A stretch of DNA of 64,000 nt from Ephemerocybe angulata (lineage: Eukaryota > Basidiomycota > Agaricomycetes > Agaricales > Psathyrellaceae), in assembly GCA_013368325.1 (NCBI GenBank), contig JAACJK010000109.1:558001-622000 (forward strand), read 5' to 3'. The notes under the pieces are model-generated. The model was not told the DNA's origin, searched no databases, and saw only the letters and a program-made list of their open reading frames with translations. Below are positions 44,744 to 55,985 of the stretch, one piece after another (the stretch's first letter is position 1; every line of letters begins with the position of its first letter). Made by a program: the position numbers and the translations under genes.

Positions 44744-46179
44744 ATGGAGCACGCTCAGCACGGCAGCTTCGATGGACCCGGTGTGGGTGTGCAAAGTGAA
44801 CACGGTCACAATATGCAGGCTTCCCCTAACGTTCTCGCCCCCAATCTTGACTCCCCACTTGTCTTTACGATGGAACCGGACAGTGAATTTGGCACTGTTG
44901 AATACGTACGTGTTCTATCCTTGATATCCATACAACCCCCTCTAACCATCACCTCACAGAAAATGGCCCTCAACCGACAAATGGCTCGGATGGTGACGAA
45001 GGCTACGACCTGCAGCGATCCCTCCTACACTGAGGAGCTTGCGCAAGACCTGTATGTCATTTTTTGGCCATTTTCATCTACACAGCCCGGGTCGGCTGAT
45101 GCACGTTGCTCATCGTACAGGTCGACGACAGCATTGCGACTGCGTTCATGCGCGAACGCGGCTCGGATTGCTTTGACCGACTCTGACAAGTCTGAGGTGA
45201 GTGTTTTCGACCATTATAACCGGATTTAGCATATATGATTACCATAACTAAGGCTTTACTTTGCTAGGATCTCCTCCTCGCAACCCTCACCCCCGGCACC
45301 CCCTCCCCCGGTCCCGATTCTGCCGACCCCGATCCATCGCAAGAACCAACCGGCGACCCTCCGCCACACTTCCTAGTCCCGAGTTCCGTCTTGGGCATCG
45401 TCGCAGTCGCTTCCCCCGCCACCCTCGCTGCGTCAGTTGCCGCCGACGCCAACCAGACGAGCGGCAATCCGTTGCAGCTCCCGACGATGTCGAATGCCAC
45501 CGCCGCCTCTAGTAACCTGGAGCGATCAGGTTTCTTTCTACAAGGCAACCGACTCGCCGTTGTTACCCCGGAGAATACCGTAGAGGTAACCGAAGAGCTG
45601 GTCAAGGTCGCAACCAAGATCATGTCAAGTGTAAACCGCCTGCGGTTCCCCGCAAGCAACCCTCCAGCTCCTTGGACTGAAGAGATGAGGAGACTTCACA
45701 GAGCCTGGGCTCCTCTCGACTTCTCTGACCATTGCCAGTTCGTTTTGGTCGACATCGTCCGCGAACTATTACAGCCGCCACGTATCACCGCGCCGAGTTG
45801 GGGAGCGGGCGAGGGCGTCCAAGGGCGCCGACTGAAAAGCTCGGATTTCGAAACCACCCCTGTGGGTCCGGCCTCGAACGCTCCTCCCGTTCCGGAACAT
45901 CGTTGTATTCCGCGCCTTTCTGTGGACCGTGCTTGGCCGATTGAGATGGCGGCAGACGCTCCGCTCGATATATCAGGTGCCGTGGGATGTGCTGAGCACG
46001 TTGGGGATAGCGATGTCGCCTGCTTAATCGGCGAGCATGGTTTCAAGTCGTGCATCGAGTTGTGCTTCATCATTTACAATATTTCTCTCAATATTTCTTT
46101 GGAGCCGCTGGTTCAAGCGCACGTCGCGGGTGCCCTGGCAAGTCGGGGTGTTCAGGGGAACGATCTGTTGGCCTTGTGA
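44744..46179 (+). CDS. hypothetical protein, four exons
   Basis: Exons 44744-44905, 44960-45051, 45121-45196 and 45268-46179 join in phase to 413 residues starting MEHAQHGSFDGPGVGVQSEH. The first three short exons are followed by a Pro/Asp-rich stretch and a longer folded-looking part (LAVVTPENTVEVTEELVKVA; SSVNRLRFPASNPPAPW; FSDHCQFVLVDIVRELLQPP). Near the C-terminus a hydrophobic segment (CIELCFIIYNISLNISL) might be a buried helix or membrane segment. No known domain. A TATA-like box lies about 80 bp upstream. The gene stands alone, between the rearranged coiled-coil locus and the 967-aa gene. Confidence 0.55.
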
Positions 46180-46628
46180 ATTCTGATACATTATGTAGCG
46201 AATTACTTGGGTTTATTATATTTGTATGTGCAACATGCAGTGGAGTTTGACTTAGAGAGCGAACGTTCATCAAAGAGTGGCACCGATGTGTGTGAATGGA
46301 GACAAAGAGCAAAAAGGCGCCCAGTTGGACCAAGCTCGGTAAATTCCGAGAACGTTTCGCGCCGGTGGGGATCTTTCGAAGTGGAAGCAGCACATCGGAT
46401 GAATGTGTTGGCATTATACTTCGAAGTGGAGGTGCAAATGCGCAAGGAAGCAACGAGATAGTAGCGTGCCAACATCGCCACCTTCGGCCGACGAAGCTGG
46501 CGTGCCAAGCGCCTAAGCGAGGCAACAAAGAAAGGCGGCAAATGCGTTCTATATTACTATTTCATCGGAGCACAAAGTGAGGTATTACTATAAAAGCGTA
46601 AAGTAATTGAATATTATGCGCGCTCTAA

Positions 46629-49532
46629 CTAAAGTCCACCAGACCCGGGGTTAGTAATTAAGGAAGAAGACAAACTATCGACGTTGGTGAGGAACGCTTT
46701 GAAGGGGGAAGACAATCGTAGTCGCTTTTTCCATTCACTGCGAGGCAGAGGAGCGAACGTTTTCTGAATCTCCTCTAGGCGTTTGACATAGAACTGTTCG
46801 GCATCCCAGGACCATCCTGCGAAACCGTACCGTTGTGCCCAAAGATCTGCAGGAGGCCACCAAGAAGTACGACCGACCTGGGAGTAGCGTTCGTCTGAGA
46901 AGGTTGGCGTGTCAGGTTCATCAGCGATCAGATTTAAAAAAGGCGTACCATAGATATTGTAGTGACCGCAGATGGCGTCTACCTCCTCGATAGTGAGATC
47001 GTCGTCGACCAAGAAACCCCCTTTCCCGTTACTACGCACGATGCCCCTGCCGCTTAGAGCCGCCGAGCTGGGTCCTTCAAGAACATCCGTGAAGCTAACG
47101 CAAGTAACGGCGAGACGCCATACTATGCCACCTTTGAGCAATGCAGCGCGGCCGGTGTGCCCTTTTAAAAGCGAACGAATGTTCTTCACATAGCTGTCAT
47201 AGTCTTTTGAGTCGAATACCGTCAGACGACGACGAAACTTGATCAAGCGGGAAGAGGATGTAATCTCAATGGAAGGCACGTCAGGCACCTCTATCCACGT
47301 GCGAAAGGCGACTCCTTGACCAGCGAGGTCAAATGCAATCGCAGTTGGGGTCATGCACTGTTCGAAACGGCAAATATAAAGGGCTGTCGACGGACTTTCG
47401 CATCCAATGCGCCACTTCTGCCCGTAATCGATCGCAAACCAGTACGCAGTGGCCTCCTGTGGGGTCGTTCGAATGCAGCGTCCGTCGACATTGTTCCAAT
47501 CGCCGATCTGTACCAAGGCAATGCCACGGTGATGACGAAGGGAGAGGAACCGGGGGAGGCTGGCGACAGGCATTCTGTTGTACTTCGAGAGATCCCACTC
47601 ATCAGGTGGTGGTGTACCCTTTCCTAAAGCATTGATGAACTTGATTAAGGATTGGCCGGAGGCAAGCTTCCAAAAGCCGTCGCCCTGGTAGGTATGACAC
47701 CCAAGGGCCTTAGTGGCATAACCTCCCGGTACGAGGGCATCTCCATCATGGACACAGACGTCTACCGGTGTGTAACCATAGAGAATATACCCGAGGTGCA
47801 CAGGCTCGTATAGGGAAGAGTCGAGAGGGTGGGGGACTGAAGGGCCGGAGCGGAGGGTCGCCTCGGGAGGTGGTACAACGAGGGAGAGGGGGCCTTCGTT
47901 CATCGCAGCATGGTCAAGGATTCCTAACTGCTCTTGGTGGCCAGGGGCATCGGGAGCATCTGCCTCCTGGGGAGTGGTGTCAGGAGCACTGTTATGAGCG
48001 GGAGGGAGGGAGGAGGAGGATGACGAGGGAGGATGACGAGGAGGTGCGAGGAGCCCGTAGTATATCTGGATGCGCTTCATGGCGTCATCGAACGATATCC
48101 CCAGATACGCTGCTTCGTCCTGGGCGACCTGCTCTAGCATTGCGTTGTCTGGCACACCGAAGAATTCGCAAAGGTCCCATTCATTAAAGACATCGTCGTA
48201 GCGGGCTTGCGCTCTGCTATATCGACCATCGGCGGTGAAAAGGTCGGCAAGGTCGTCTTCTTCAGCTTTCCGCCGACGGTACGTGCTGTTATCGTCTTTA
48301 TCCCAGACGAAGAATTTTGTTTTCTTTAGGGAAGTGGGGGGGTTGCGTTTTCTGTTTTCACGACGTTCCTTCGAGCTTGGGTTCTCGCTTGCAATGATCT
48401 CAGTTTGTTGGCGCTGTCTATCCTCAAACCACTTGACCCAAGTCCTCCCCTCAGGCGCTGGCTCCTGACGGACATCGAAGTGACGTGGCTTGGAGACTGG
48501 GGGTGGTTGTTTATCCACAGCAGATGTCGATTGCGTGGAGGCGGTGGGTACGCGAACGGAACCTGGGGCGGGTGCGAATCGTTCCCAGAAGGGATACCGT
48601 TTCGCGATGTCCATCTCTCGAGGCCCCCACGCATACCAGACGGGTACGTTGAATTCGCAAAGCCAATCGATTGATACCGCCTCCTCAGTCCTGGGTTCGT
48701 CGTCGTCAGGAATCACCACGAACGCCCCAACTCGCTCAACGGAGGCGTCGAACCGGGCAACGCAGGTATTCGGGAGATCCGAGATAAAACGTTCGTCGAT
48801 ACCCTCCGAATGAGAGCGCGTCGACTCAACAGCGCCGTCCCTGGCCAGAATCTCCATCCACTGAGGTAAAAGGCGGCGCCCATGCGCGGCTGCTTCCCTT
48901 GCCATCCCTTCACTTACGGCGATGGCGTACGCCAGGCACCCAAACCAAATCGAAAACCACGACCATGCCGACGATATGTCTTTTCTGAGAGCGGCGGACG
49001 CCCCCGAACCTGTGTAGGTGGTCTGCTCGATATGCCGGCAGGGGTAGGCAGGCCGTACAGCAGGAGCAGCCGACCTGAAAAGGAGGAGGTGTACGGCTTG
49101 GACGATTTGGCCTTGGAGGGATTTCCAGGTAGCCCAGATTCCTGCGTCAGGTCGAACACTTCGCGAAACACGGTCGTACTCGATCTTGGGTATTCGGAGG
49201 AGGGGGTGGAGAGGTGCGGGCGAGACGTCCGGGTGAAGAGGAACAAAGGCCAAGAAGCCATGTCCCTTCGTCCACCACTGAGGTTGCATGAAGGGGGCGA
49301 TGTCGTAGTCTCTGCCGTTGAAAATACCATCGTTAGGGATAGCGGGAGGGGGGAGCTGCAGGTTTAGGCGACGACAGTTGGGCGAGTAGTAAGTCGACCC
49401 TTGCAGGTCATATATGTAGCCGCCGGTGTTAGACATTTGCACCCGTGCGCCTTCGTCGCTTCGTTTCTGGACCAGCGCCCCAAAAACCTTCGCGGTGCCG
49501 GGCACATGAGGGGTCGGATGCGATGGAGACAC
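46629..49532 (-). CDS. 967-aa intronless hypothetical protein
   Basis: A single open frame from MSPSHPTPHVPGTAKVFG to a stop at 46629, unusually long and intron-free for this window. Blocks seen: YIYDLQGSTYYSPNCRRLNL, QPQWWTKGHGFLAFVPL, WLCEFNVPVWYAWGPREMDI, KKTKFFVWDKDDNSTYRRRK, YNEWD-like FNEWDLCEFFGVPD, HLGYILYGYTPVDVCVHDGD and WPPADLWAQRYGFAGWSWDA. The order P-VWYxWG, then FVW-(D/E)-R.V, then NEWD-C-FG is one I recall from a repetitive family of agaricomycete hypothetical proteins with no assigned function. It is divergently transcribed from the dioxygenase locus (about 0.2-0.9 kb between starts, depending on the true 5' end). No catalytic motif found. Confidence 0.7.
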   Translation of the reverse strand: MSPSHPTPHVPGTAKVFGALVQKRSDEGARVQMSNTGGYIYDLQGSTYYSPNCRRLNLQLPPPAIPNDGIFNGRDYDIAPFMQPQWWTKGHGFLAFVPLHPDVSPAPLHPLLRIPKIEYDRVSRSVRPDAGIWATWKSLQGQIVQAVHLLLFRSAAPAVRPAYPCRHIEQTTYTGSGASAALRKDISSAWSWFSIWFGCLAYAIAVSEGMAREAAAHGRRLLPQWMEILARDGAVESTRSHSEGIDERFISDLPNTCVARFDASVERVGAFVVIPDDDEPRTEEAVSIDWLCEFNVPVWYAWGPREMDIAKRYPFWERFAPAPGSVRVPTASTQSTSAVDKQPPPVSKPRHFDVRQEPAPEGRTWVKWFEDRQRQQTEIIASENPSSKERRENRKRNPPTSLKKTKFFVWDKDDNSTYRRRKAEEDDLADLFTADGRYSRAQARYDDVFNEWDLCEFFGVPDNAMLEQVAQDEAAYLGISFDDAMKRIQIYYGLLAPPRHPPSSSSSSLPPAHNSAPDTTPQEADAPDAPGHQEQLGILDHAAMNEGPLSLVVPPPEATLRSGPSVPHPLDSSLYEPVHLGYILYGYTPVDVCVHDGDALVPGGYATKALGCHTYQGDGFWKLASGQSLIKFINALGKGTPPPDEWDLSKYNRMPVASLPRFLSLRHHRGIALVQIGDWNNVDGRCIRTTPQEATAYWFAIDYGQKWRIGCESPSTALYICRFEQCMTPTAIAFDLAGQGVAFRTWIEVPDVPSIEITSSSRLIKFRRRLTVFDSKDYDSYVKNIRSLLKGHTGRAALLKGGIVWRLAVTCVSFTDVLEGPSSAALSGRGIVRSNGKGGFLVDDDLTIEEVDAICGHYNIYGTPFLNLIADEPDTPTFSDERYSQVGRTSWWPPADLWAQRYGFAGWSWDAEQFYVKRLEEIQKTFAPLPRSEWKKRLRLSSPFKAFLTNVDSLSSSLITNPGSGGL

Positions 49533-49697
49533 TGCATGAACGTGTCAGACGCTGGTGACACAGCAGGACACACTATTACACCACTCACTTCAACAGAACC
49601 ACGAGGGCTTGTGCCCAAAGCAACGCAGTCAAGACACAACGAACCGGGTAGGAGGGACAGTGAATATCACTCCGTCGGTTGTCGTTCCGAAGTCGAA

Positions 49698-51107
49698 GCT
49701 GGAGAATGCGATGCTGGAAACTCAACAAGCCGGGAAGGAGCGACAATGAATATCACCCCGTCGAACGTAGATGAGGAGGATTGAAATGGATGTGGTGAGA
49801 GTTGAGGCTGAAAGACGGTGAGTGTTGCGAACAAGCGCTTGGTGTGGACAAGCGCTCGTCGGAAGGTGCACGGACCCGATTCAACCGTGCCGCGTGGGAA
49901 GTTGAACAACAGAGCCAAATACGGATACACAGCTGAAGCCACCGTGGCTACGGGCGGACCATGCGACGTGGCCTCCTACCTCCTGGCCGTCTTGCAGCGG
50001 AAGCCGTTCAACGGCCTTCGTGAAGCCAGGAACGGGTGTCGTCCATCGATGCTCGTGGCCATGAAATATTATGGAACCCCGCTCGAACTTGTGTAACTTA
50101 AGCGCCGACCGAGACGGGAAGACACGGGAGCCCTCCAACGGCGCTCGGGGAGGGTATCGCCTGACGCGGCAGTCGTTCAGCGACTGTCCTACGGCCCTAC
50201 TCTCAATTAAGAAAACTGGGCAGAGCGGGAAGGATCCTGTAAAGGCATGGGCGCCGGCTCCAGGGCCTGTGTCACCTGGTACATACCTCCGTGAGTGGCA
50301 ACCTACGAGGTCCTTTTTGGGTCGCAAAGTGATCCTGTTTTCTTATCTTCACTAATCACCTTACCTCAGCTCATCGATAAGAGAGGATATGGAAGAGAGG
50401 ACGCTCCGAGGCATCGACATATAGATGGACGAGCGTCATGGGGGAGTAATGACCTCAATAAAGGTCCGGACGCTAGAGACGCCATCCAATTCATCTTTCA
50501 TTCGCTACCTGTTCGATATGGCGCACCCATCCAGATCTCAGCCCTTTCGCGCGTATACGGAGCGACGCCTGGAGTTGAAAGGCAGGAACCCCCGACTCCC
50601 TGACATCTACGAAGCCACGAACCATCCTGATCGACCGAAGGGCTTAAGAGGGCGGACATACGTCATTAAATATGATACGCGCCCGCTCTCGATGAAAGAT
50701 CAGAGGGATTTTGAGGAAATGCTGGAAATACCTCGTGGACGACGGGAGCAACTGAGAGCGCAAGGTATGTTGTGCTAGCGGACGCCCGGTTATACGCACC
50801 TGACGTTTACTTTATGTAGGTCTACTTGAGCTTCGCCCAGGCGACTACCTCTTCGGGCGTGTGGGTTTGCAGAACAAGGTTCCGGCAAACGACGTACCGT
50901 TAGGATGGGTCCTTGGACCGTACGTTCGAGTTACGTTTGATGGTCGAAAGGTTGACTAACGTCCAGACAGTAACCACCACTCGCAGTCGACTCGGGACGC
51001 GCTCGATAAGGCGGCGGACCTCGCACTAGGTCCTCAGGAGACCCGCAACGCGACGAGAGTGCCTTTGGAAGAAGGGACAGAAACCGTGGGGGGTGGGCGT
51101 TGCGTCA
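49698..51107 (+). repeat. 1.41-kb segment duplicated in inverted orientation at 38577-40000
   Basis: Near-identical to the reverse complement of 38577-40000. Upstream of the ATG at 50425 it contains open segments (GGPCDVASYLLAVLQRKPFN then AMKYYGTPLELV; GYRLTRQSFSDCPTALLSIK) that look like decayed or alternatively spliced 5' exons of the dioxygenase gene. Confidence 0.85.
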
Positions 51108-54100
51108 ACATCGCCGTCACGGTCGAGCTACCGACGGGCATCATCGCTCCCCAAGCCTGTATGAAACCGTCGGCCAAAAGCGTCCAATTTCAAAAAATTG
51201 CGAAGGCCTTGTCCATCGTAAGTCAATTCGACGAACGACGACCGGTGTCGCAGGCTGACTTTTGTGCTCCTTAAAGGCGGTTGCGAATATGACGGTCGAA
51301 GACATGGATATGGCTCCTGAAGATCTCAAGGCGATCGTTCGAAAGCGAACGGAGATGCTCGGTCTCCCGAGGGTGGGGTGCCACGACAATTATGCATTCC
51401 AGACAATACAGTGCAACATCGCGGCGTTGCAAGGCCTGGCTTCGCTCGCTGAACAGCTAGCGACGTTTGGAGTCACTCACTTCGACAACAAGGACTGCCC
51501 TGGGCACACGTCGAATATGGTGGTGGCTTCTCAGCTGCCGGACGGTTGGGACCCAGGGTACTTCCACATCCTTGGTCTCGGTATCTTCGTCGCGCTAGAG
51601 AAGCATGTGAGCTTCAACTTTCAAGGCAATCGCAAGCACGGGGCGTCTGGCCCATTCCCACCCGACGGGGTGACAGATGCGCCGTCCTGGGCGTATAGGC
51701 TTACGCTCATCTCTTACCCACCCGCGAGGATGTGTAGCCTGGGCTGTCGGTACCGGGTAGCTGCAACGCCAAGCGCTGACCCATTCTTCCTCCCTCCAGA
51801 GATGCAAGATCCAGGGTGCGTGGTGTTGTACATGCTAACATACAGTCATTGATCTTCCGTTTCATCAGAATTAATCCTCTAGACATAGTCGGAACGGGCA
51901 GCGCGTCGTTTCTTCGAGACGGACACCACTTCATGGACCGGAGATCGCTCATGGAGTTTGCAACACAGGCAATGTACCGCACCTGTAACTGGTTCTTTAA
52001 GCAAATTGCCCCAGAACTTGGCGTCGAGCGCAGCAGCCCCGACAACTTCTTCTCTGATATTACTTACCTCGACGAGTCGGGGCAACGTGTGTCGGTTGCA
52101 CCATGGGAATGGGCACCGCCCCTAGGCGGAGAAGCTGAGCAGGATTTTATGAAGAGGTGGTCGGAGGGGAACGAGGAGTGGGACGAACATATTCGGAAGG
52201 CGTCTGCGTTAATTCCTGCGAAGGCTCTTCGGCAAGCGTCAAGGTCGGAGACAGCGCCGCCCACCCGCAGGACTCAGTCGCCACAAACGGCACGGCGCAC
52301 GAATGCGGTGGCCGGGCCTTCGACGCTACCCGCCCCGATCCGCAACACATCTCCAAATGTTTGGGTAGAGATACCGTTACGAAGGATGGAACGTGCTCAC
52401 GGGAAGCGTCCAGCGGAAGCCGTGGAGAGTCAGGACGAGCGGAGGGGACCGAAGAAGCGGAAAAGGGCGGAGAGGAAGTCGAGCGCGGAACGAGGCCCCG
52501 ATGGAGGAATAGATTCCAGCGAGAGAGAAAGCGGGGGGGTCGAAGGTGGAGTTGGAGGTGACAAGAGCAACGAAGAGGGTGGGGGGGAAGCCGTTGTTCG
52601 CAAAACGGTGGTTCAGCGAAAGAGGGTTGCGAAGCGTGGAGGAGGGGTGAAGAGCAAAAAGAACGACGAAGTTCTGGCAGGGCAAGGTGAGCGATACCCG
52701 AATGCATGTTGACTGTAACGATTACTGATGATGTTGTATGCACAGGATACGTATTCAGGTTCATGAACATGTCGGACGCAAGGCGCTTGGAGACAGAAAC
52801 CCAAAAGCTGCTGCAAGGAATTCGGTCCATGCGCACTGGCTCCCGCGCAGAAGTGGATGTCGAGGAGTATGACGACGAGTACAACCAGGCCGCCTGCTTG
52901 ATCGAAAACAACCCCGCTGACCGGGAAACGATGCATGCGATATCGGCCGTCATCGACGGGTCGGAGGAAATCTGCGATATGGTTCAACGTTACGAGCACA
53001 CCAACCGAGAGCACCACCGACGATACGCTAACGCGAAGCTCCAGTCGTGGAAGTGGCTTCTCTCCCTCAGGAACGCGGCGGTCGATCTTGTGAAAGACCC
53101 AGCTGCGCTGGAAGCAGGACGTTCATGGCTTTGCCACCTTGTTCGCAAGCTGAAAGCGGTCGTCGAGTCTCGGGCGAAGGTGGCCTACATATCGTCTGGG
53201 GTAGAAGGGTTTCACGTACCGCCAGAAGAACCGGTCGTATACACGCACGTAAACTCACATTGGTGGCGGAAACCCGAGAACGTGCCGGAGAAACCTGTCG
53301 AAGACACAGTTGGAGATGCGGTCATCGAGGCGGTGAGGGCGTGGATGAGGTGGGGTGACATGAAGGAACTAAAGATGTGTTGGTTCCTGGAGATCCTGGA
53401 AGAGGAACTGGGGGAGGAAGCGTTTACGCTGGACTACGTCTGGACGATCCTGACGAGCTTCCGCTCGGGGGATTTGGTTCCCGGCCCATGGACGAAGGGG
53501 TACGACCACGCGATGGATACAGCGCACTTCAGGAAAGCGCTGCTCTCGCACCCTCTCCTCGACACCAGCTCTCGCGAAGGTCTTCTATACCGCCAGTATC
53601 GGGCGCTCATCAACGGAGACATCGATACATTAGACCTGGACATCGAGTCGCTGGATGTGGTCGTTACGGCGGAGAACGTGGAATGGGAGAAGTACGTCAG
53701 GATGTGGTCGATAGCGCTGCAGTACGTGCGGGATCCGAACGGGGCGCCAGCGAGTGACAGGTACCTTGCGTTGCTACAGAAGGATGCTGACTTCTTCCTC
53801 CCCGTCCGAGAGATGGCGCCGAGCAGAATACGGAGCAGGTCCCTGGAAGGACCGTACCACCCCTCGAACATCGCCAAACCAGCCGGGATCTTCAGCGCTG
53901 TCGTGTGGAGGGCAATTACGTACCGAAGCCAGTTCTCGAGGGAGCACAGGATGATGTTTCAAAGCTCGACGGACCTACAGGCACTCGTCAACACCATCGT
54001 TCAAGAGAACCCCTCGATAGCGAAGACGCACACTGCGAAGGCGAAACCTTACTTTTGCGACCGAAAAGCGTACGGACAACCCACAAGGCGATGCCTGGAG

Positions 54101-54568
54101 AACCACACGATTTATTGGGAGTCAATTCAGCAGAAGGCATGGGGCAAGTTCGTAACGGCGAAACCGAAGCCCACTTTCGCGCACACTCTCAAATACTTTC
54201 GTGAGGACAAGGACGTGAAGATGGCCATATTCCCTCAGCTCGGCGACCTCGGAAGGCTGACACTTGCGGGAGACCTGGTGTATGCAGGGGTTGTACAACC
54301 GCCCACTGTATTGGAGATGGCGGACGCGATCGTTGAACTTGACGCGGGGGCGATGGCGGGGTTGAGAGCGTTGGGGTATCTCACGAAAACATGGCCGGCG
54401 ACGAAGGATGCGAGGGTGGAATTGGTTGCAGACTCTCTCAAGCGTGTCCAGATCGGCATCGAGGAGCGTTGTACACCCGAGGAACGAGAAGAGATGGGGT
54501 TGGACCTGGTAACGATCGAACACTCGCTCTGCAAATTCGCGCGCGCACTCAGGATGGACGTTTTGTAG
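50425..54568 (+). CDS. TET/JBP-like 2-oxoglutarate/Fe(II) dioxygenase with long C-terminal region
   Basis: Exons 50425-50764, 50820-50919, 50971-51217, 51277-51815, 51869-52686 and 52746-54568 join in phase to 1288 residues. The core has GVTHFDNKDC (H297, D299, the HxD iron pair), a GWDPGYFHILGLGIFVAL strand region, FNFQGNRKHGASG (H350, distal iron ligand) and SWAYRLTLISYPP (R370, candidate 2-oxoglutarate ligand). This layout matches the lineage-expanded TET/JBP-type dioxygenases of basidiomycetes that oxidise 5-methylcytosine in DNA. Residues 490-680 include a Lys/Arg-rich, disordered stretch, possibly a nuclear signal. Residues 680-1288 are folded-looking and unrecognised (for example VYTHVNSHWWRKPEN, KSYFCDRKAYG-like blocks). 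The start at 50425 directly follows an in-frame TAG; the reading upstream of it looks coding-like, so the annotated N-terminus may be shortened. Substrate and activity are inferred. Confidence 0.7.
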
Positions 54569-55183
54569 GAACGATATTGTTATTGGCTTAAGTACAGTAC
54601 TTGTCGTAGCGAACGATTAAGGAGTGGCGAATACACTGACGCTGCGGATCCAGAAGTTAAGCTTTCAAGGATCAAGTTCGTCGAGGCGCGAGGCGCTGGC
54701 AGAGTACGCGACGTAAACGCACGACTTGGGGGACTTCGCCGACGAAGCGCACGCCCCCTAGGATGGAACCGGCGACATCGTTAAAATCGAAAGGCTTTTC
54801 GCGAAAGTCGAGGACCGGAACTAAAGCACGCCGAAGTCAGAAAAAGTAAGCGGGTAACGGATGAGAAGGACGGCGTAGTCGAACCTCGACCGGGCTTGAC
54901 GGGGGATTCGCCTCTGCTCCTCCTCTTCGTATGCCGCCCACCGACTGCTGAATATAAATAAGGTAAGGGTCTGCCCAAATGCGAGGCGTATCATGTGCGC
55001 TGCCACGGCTCACCACAACCATGTACTTCACCAAGTCCCGTACCGCGACACCAGACGGCCCCTCAATCCCCCCACCCCATCGCACACCCATCCGAGACCC
55101 TCCCCGCAGCGGCGGCGACCACCACCGCGGCCGCAGCGCCCCCACCGCCGCCCCCGCCGAACAACCAGCCTCCAATCCCATTC
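54569..55183. other. intergenic, no supported gene
   Basis: The 3' flank of the dioxygenase gene. It contains GGACTTCG-CCG-ACGAAG-like inverted repeats near 54730-54750. A Pro-rich frame at 54979-55188 does not resemble the kinase that follows. Confidence 0.4.
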
Positions 55184-55662
55184 CATGAAAGCATAAGTCC
55201 GCTCTACCACTTTTTTCTGCTTCCCTCAACGAAGGAGCTCTACTTTGTACTTATTCGAATCCATGGAGGGCAATCTATACCACCTCATCAAAGCGCGCAA
55301 AGGTCGACCCTTCACCGGCGGACTCATTTCCTCGTTTTTTCGACAGACGGTGTCAGGCTTGGACTACATTCACGCACCCTCGTGATATGAAACACGAAAA
55401 CGTTCTTGTCACCACCGTCTGCCTCTTTGATTATACCCTCGTCTCCCCAATCCGCCCCACCGAATACTTCGAAGGAGAAGGATGTTGTCGCCATCATTAA
55501 ACTGGCCGATTTCGGCCTTGCACGAGAGACGAACAGCCGTTCGCCGTACGCAGAGTATGTCTCGACAAGATGGTATCGTGCGCCGGAGGTGTTGTTGTTG
55601 AGCCGAGAGTATTCAAATCCAGTGGATATGTGGGCTTTGGGCACTATCATGGCAGAGCTGGT
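55184..55662 (+). pseudogene. Ime2/MAK-like protein kinase fragment
   Basis: Across frame changes the DNA encodes [90 protein letters not shown]; and [20 protein letters not shown] then [15 protein letters not shown]. These are kinase subdomains V-IX with HRD-, DFG- and APE-region motifs. The LIKARKGRPF and [13 protein letters not shown] wording is typical of the RCK group (Ime2/MAK). The N-lobe with the glycine loop and the whole C-lobe end are missing. About 4 extra bases shift the frame after KELYFV, and the HRD motif is damaged by a deletion (HAP...RDMKHEN, Pro to His). It cannot encode an active kinase. Confidence 0.8.
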
Positions 55663-55985
55663 CGGTTTTGTATTCAGGGGCGTTATTACAGTCTTTTCAA
55701 GGGTCATTCATCAATGATTCACAGGCTCTGCCTCAACAATTCTTATATCTCTGAAACGCTTAACAACGAAAGAGAGCAGTCATAGAATCCCATGCATAAT
55801 GAGGCCGAAAGAACAACTGTGGGTGATACGAAAATCCCTCCGTCAAAGCGTGATCCTGCGGGCGGGAATGTTCGCCAGAACGTCGAGAACCGTCATGACA
55901 ACTTGGCTCGTATGAAAATGTCATAGCATGGGATCATAATGCATACATTTTGTGTGGGGTAAGAAGACAAAGTGGAAGAAAGCGT

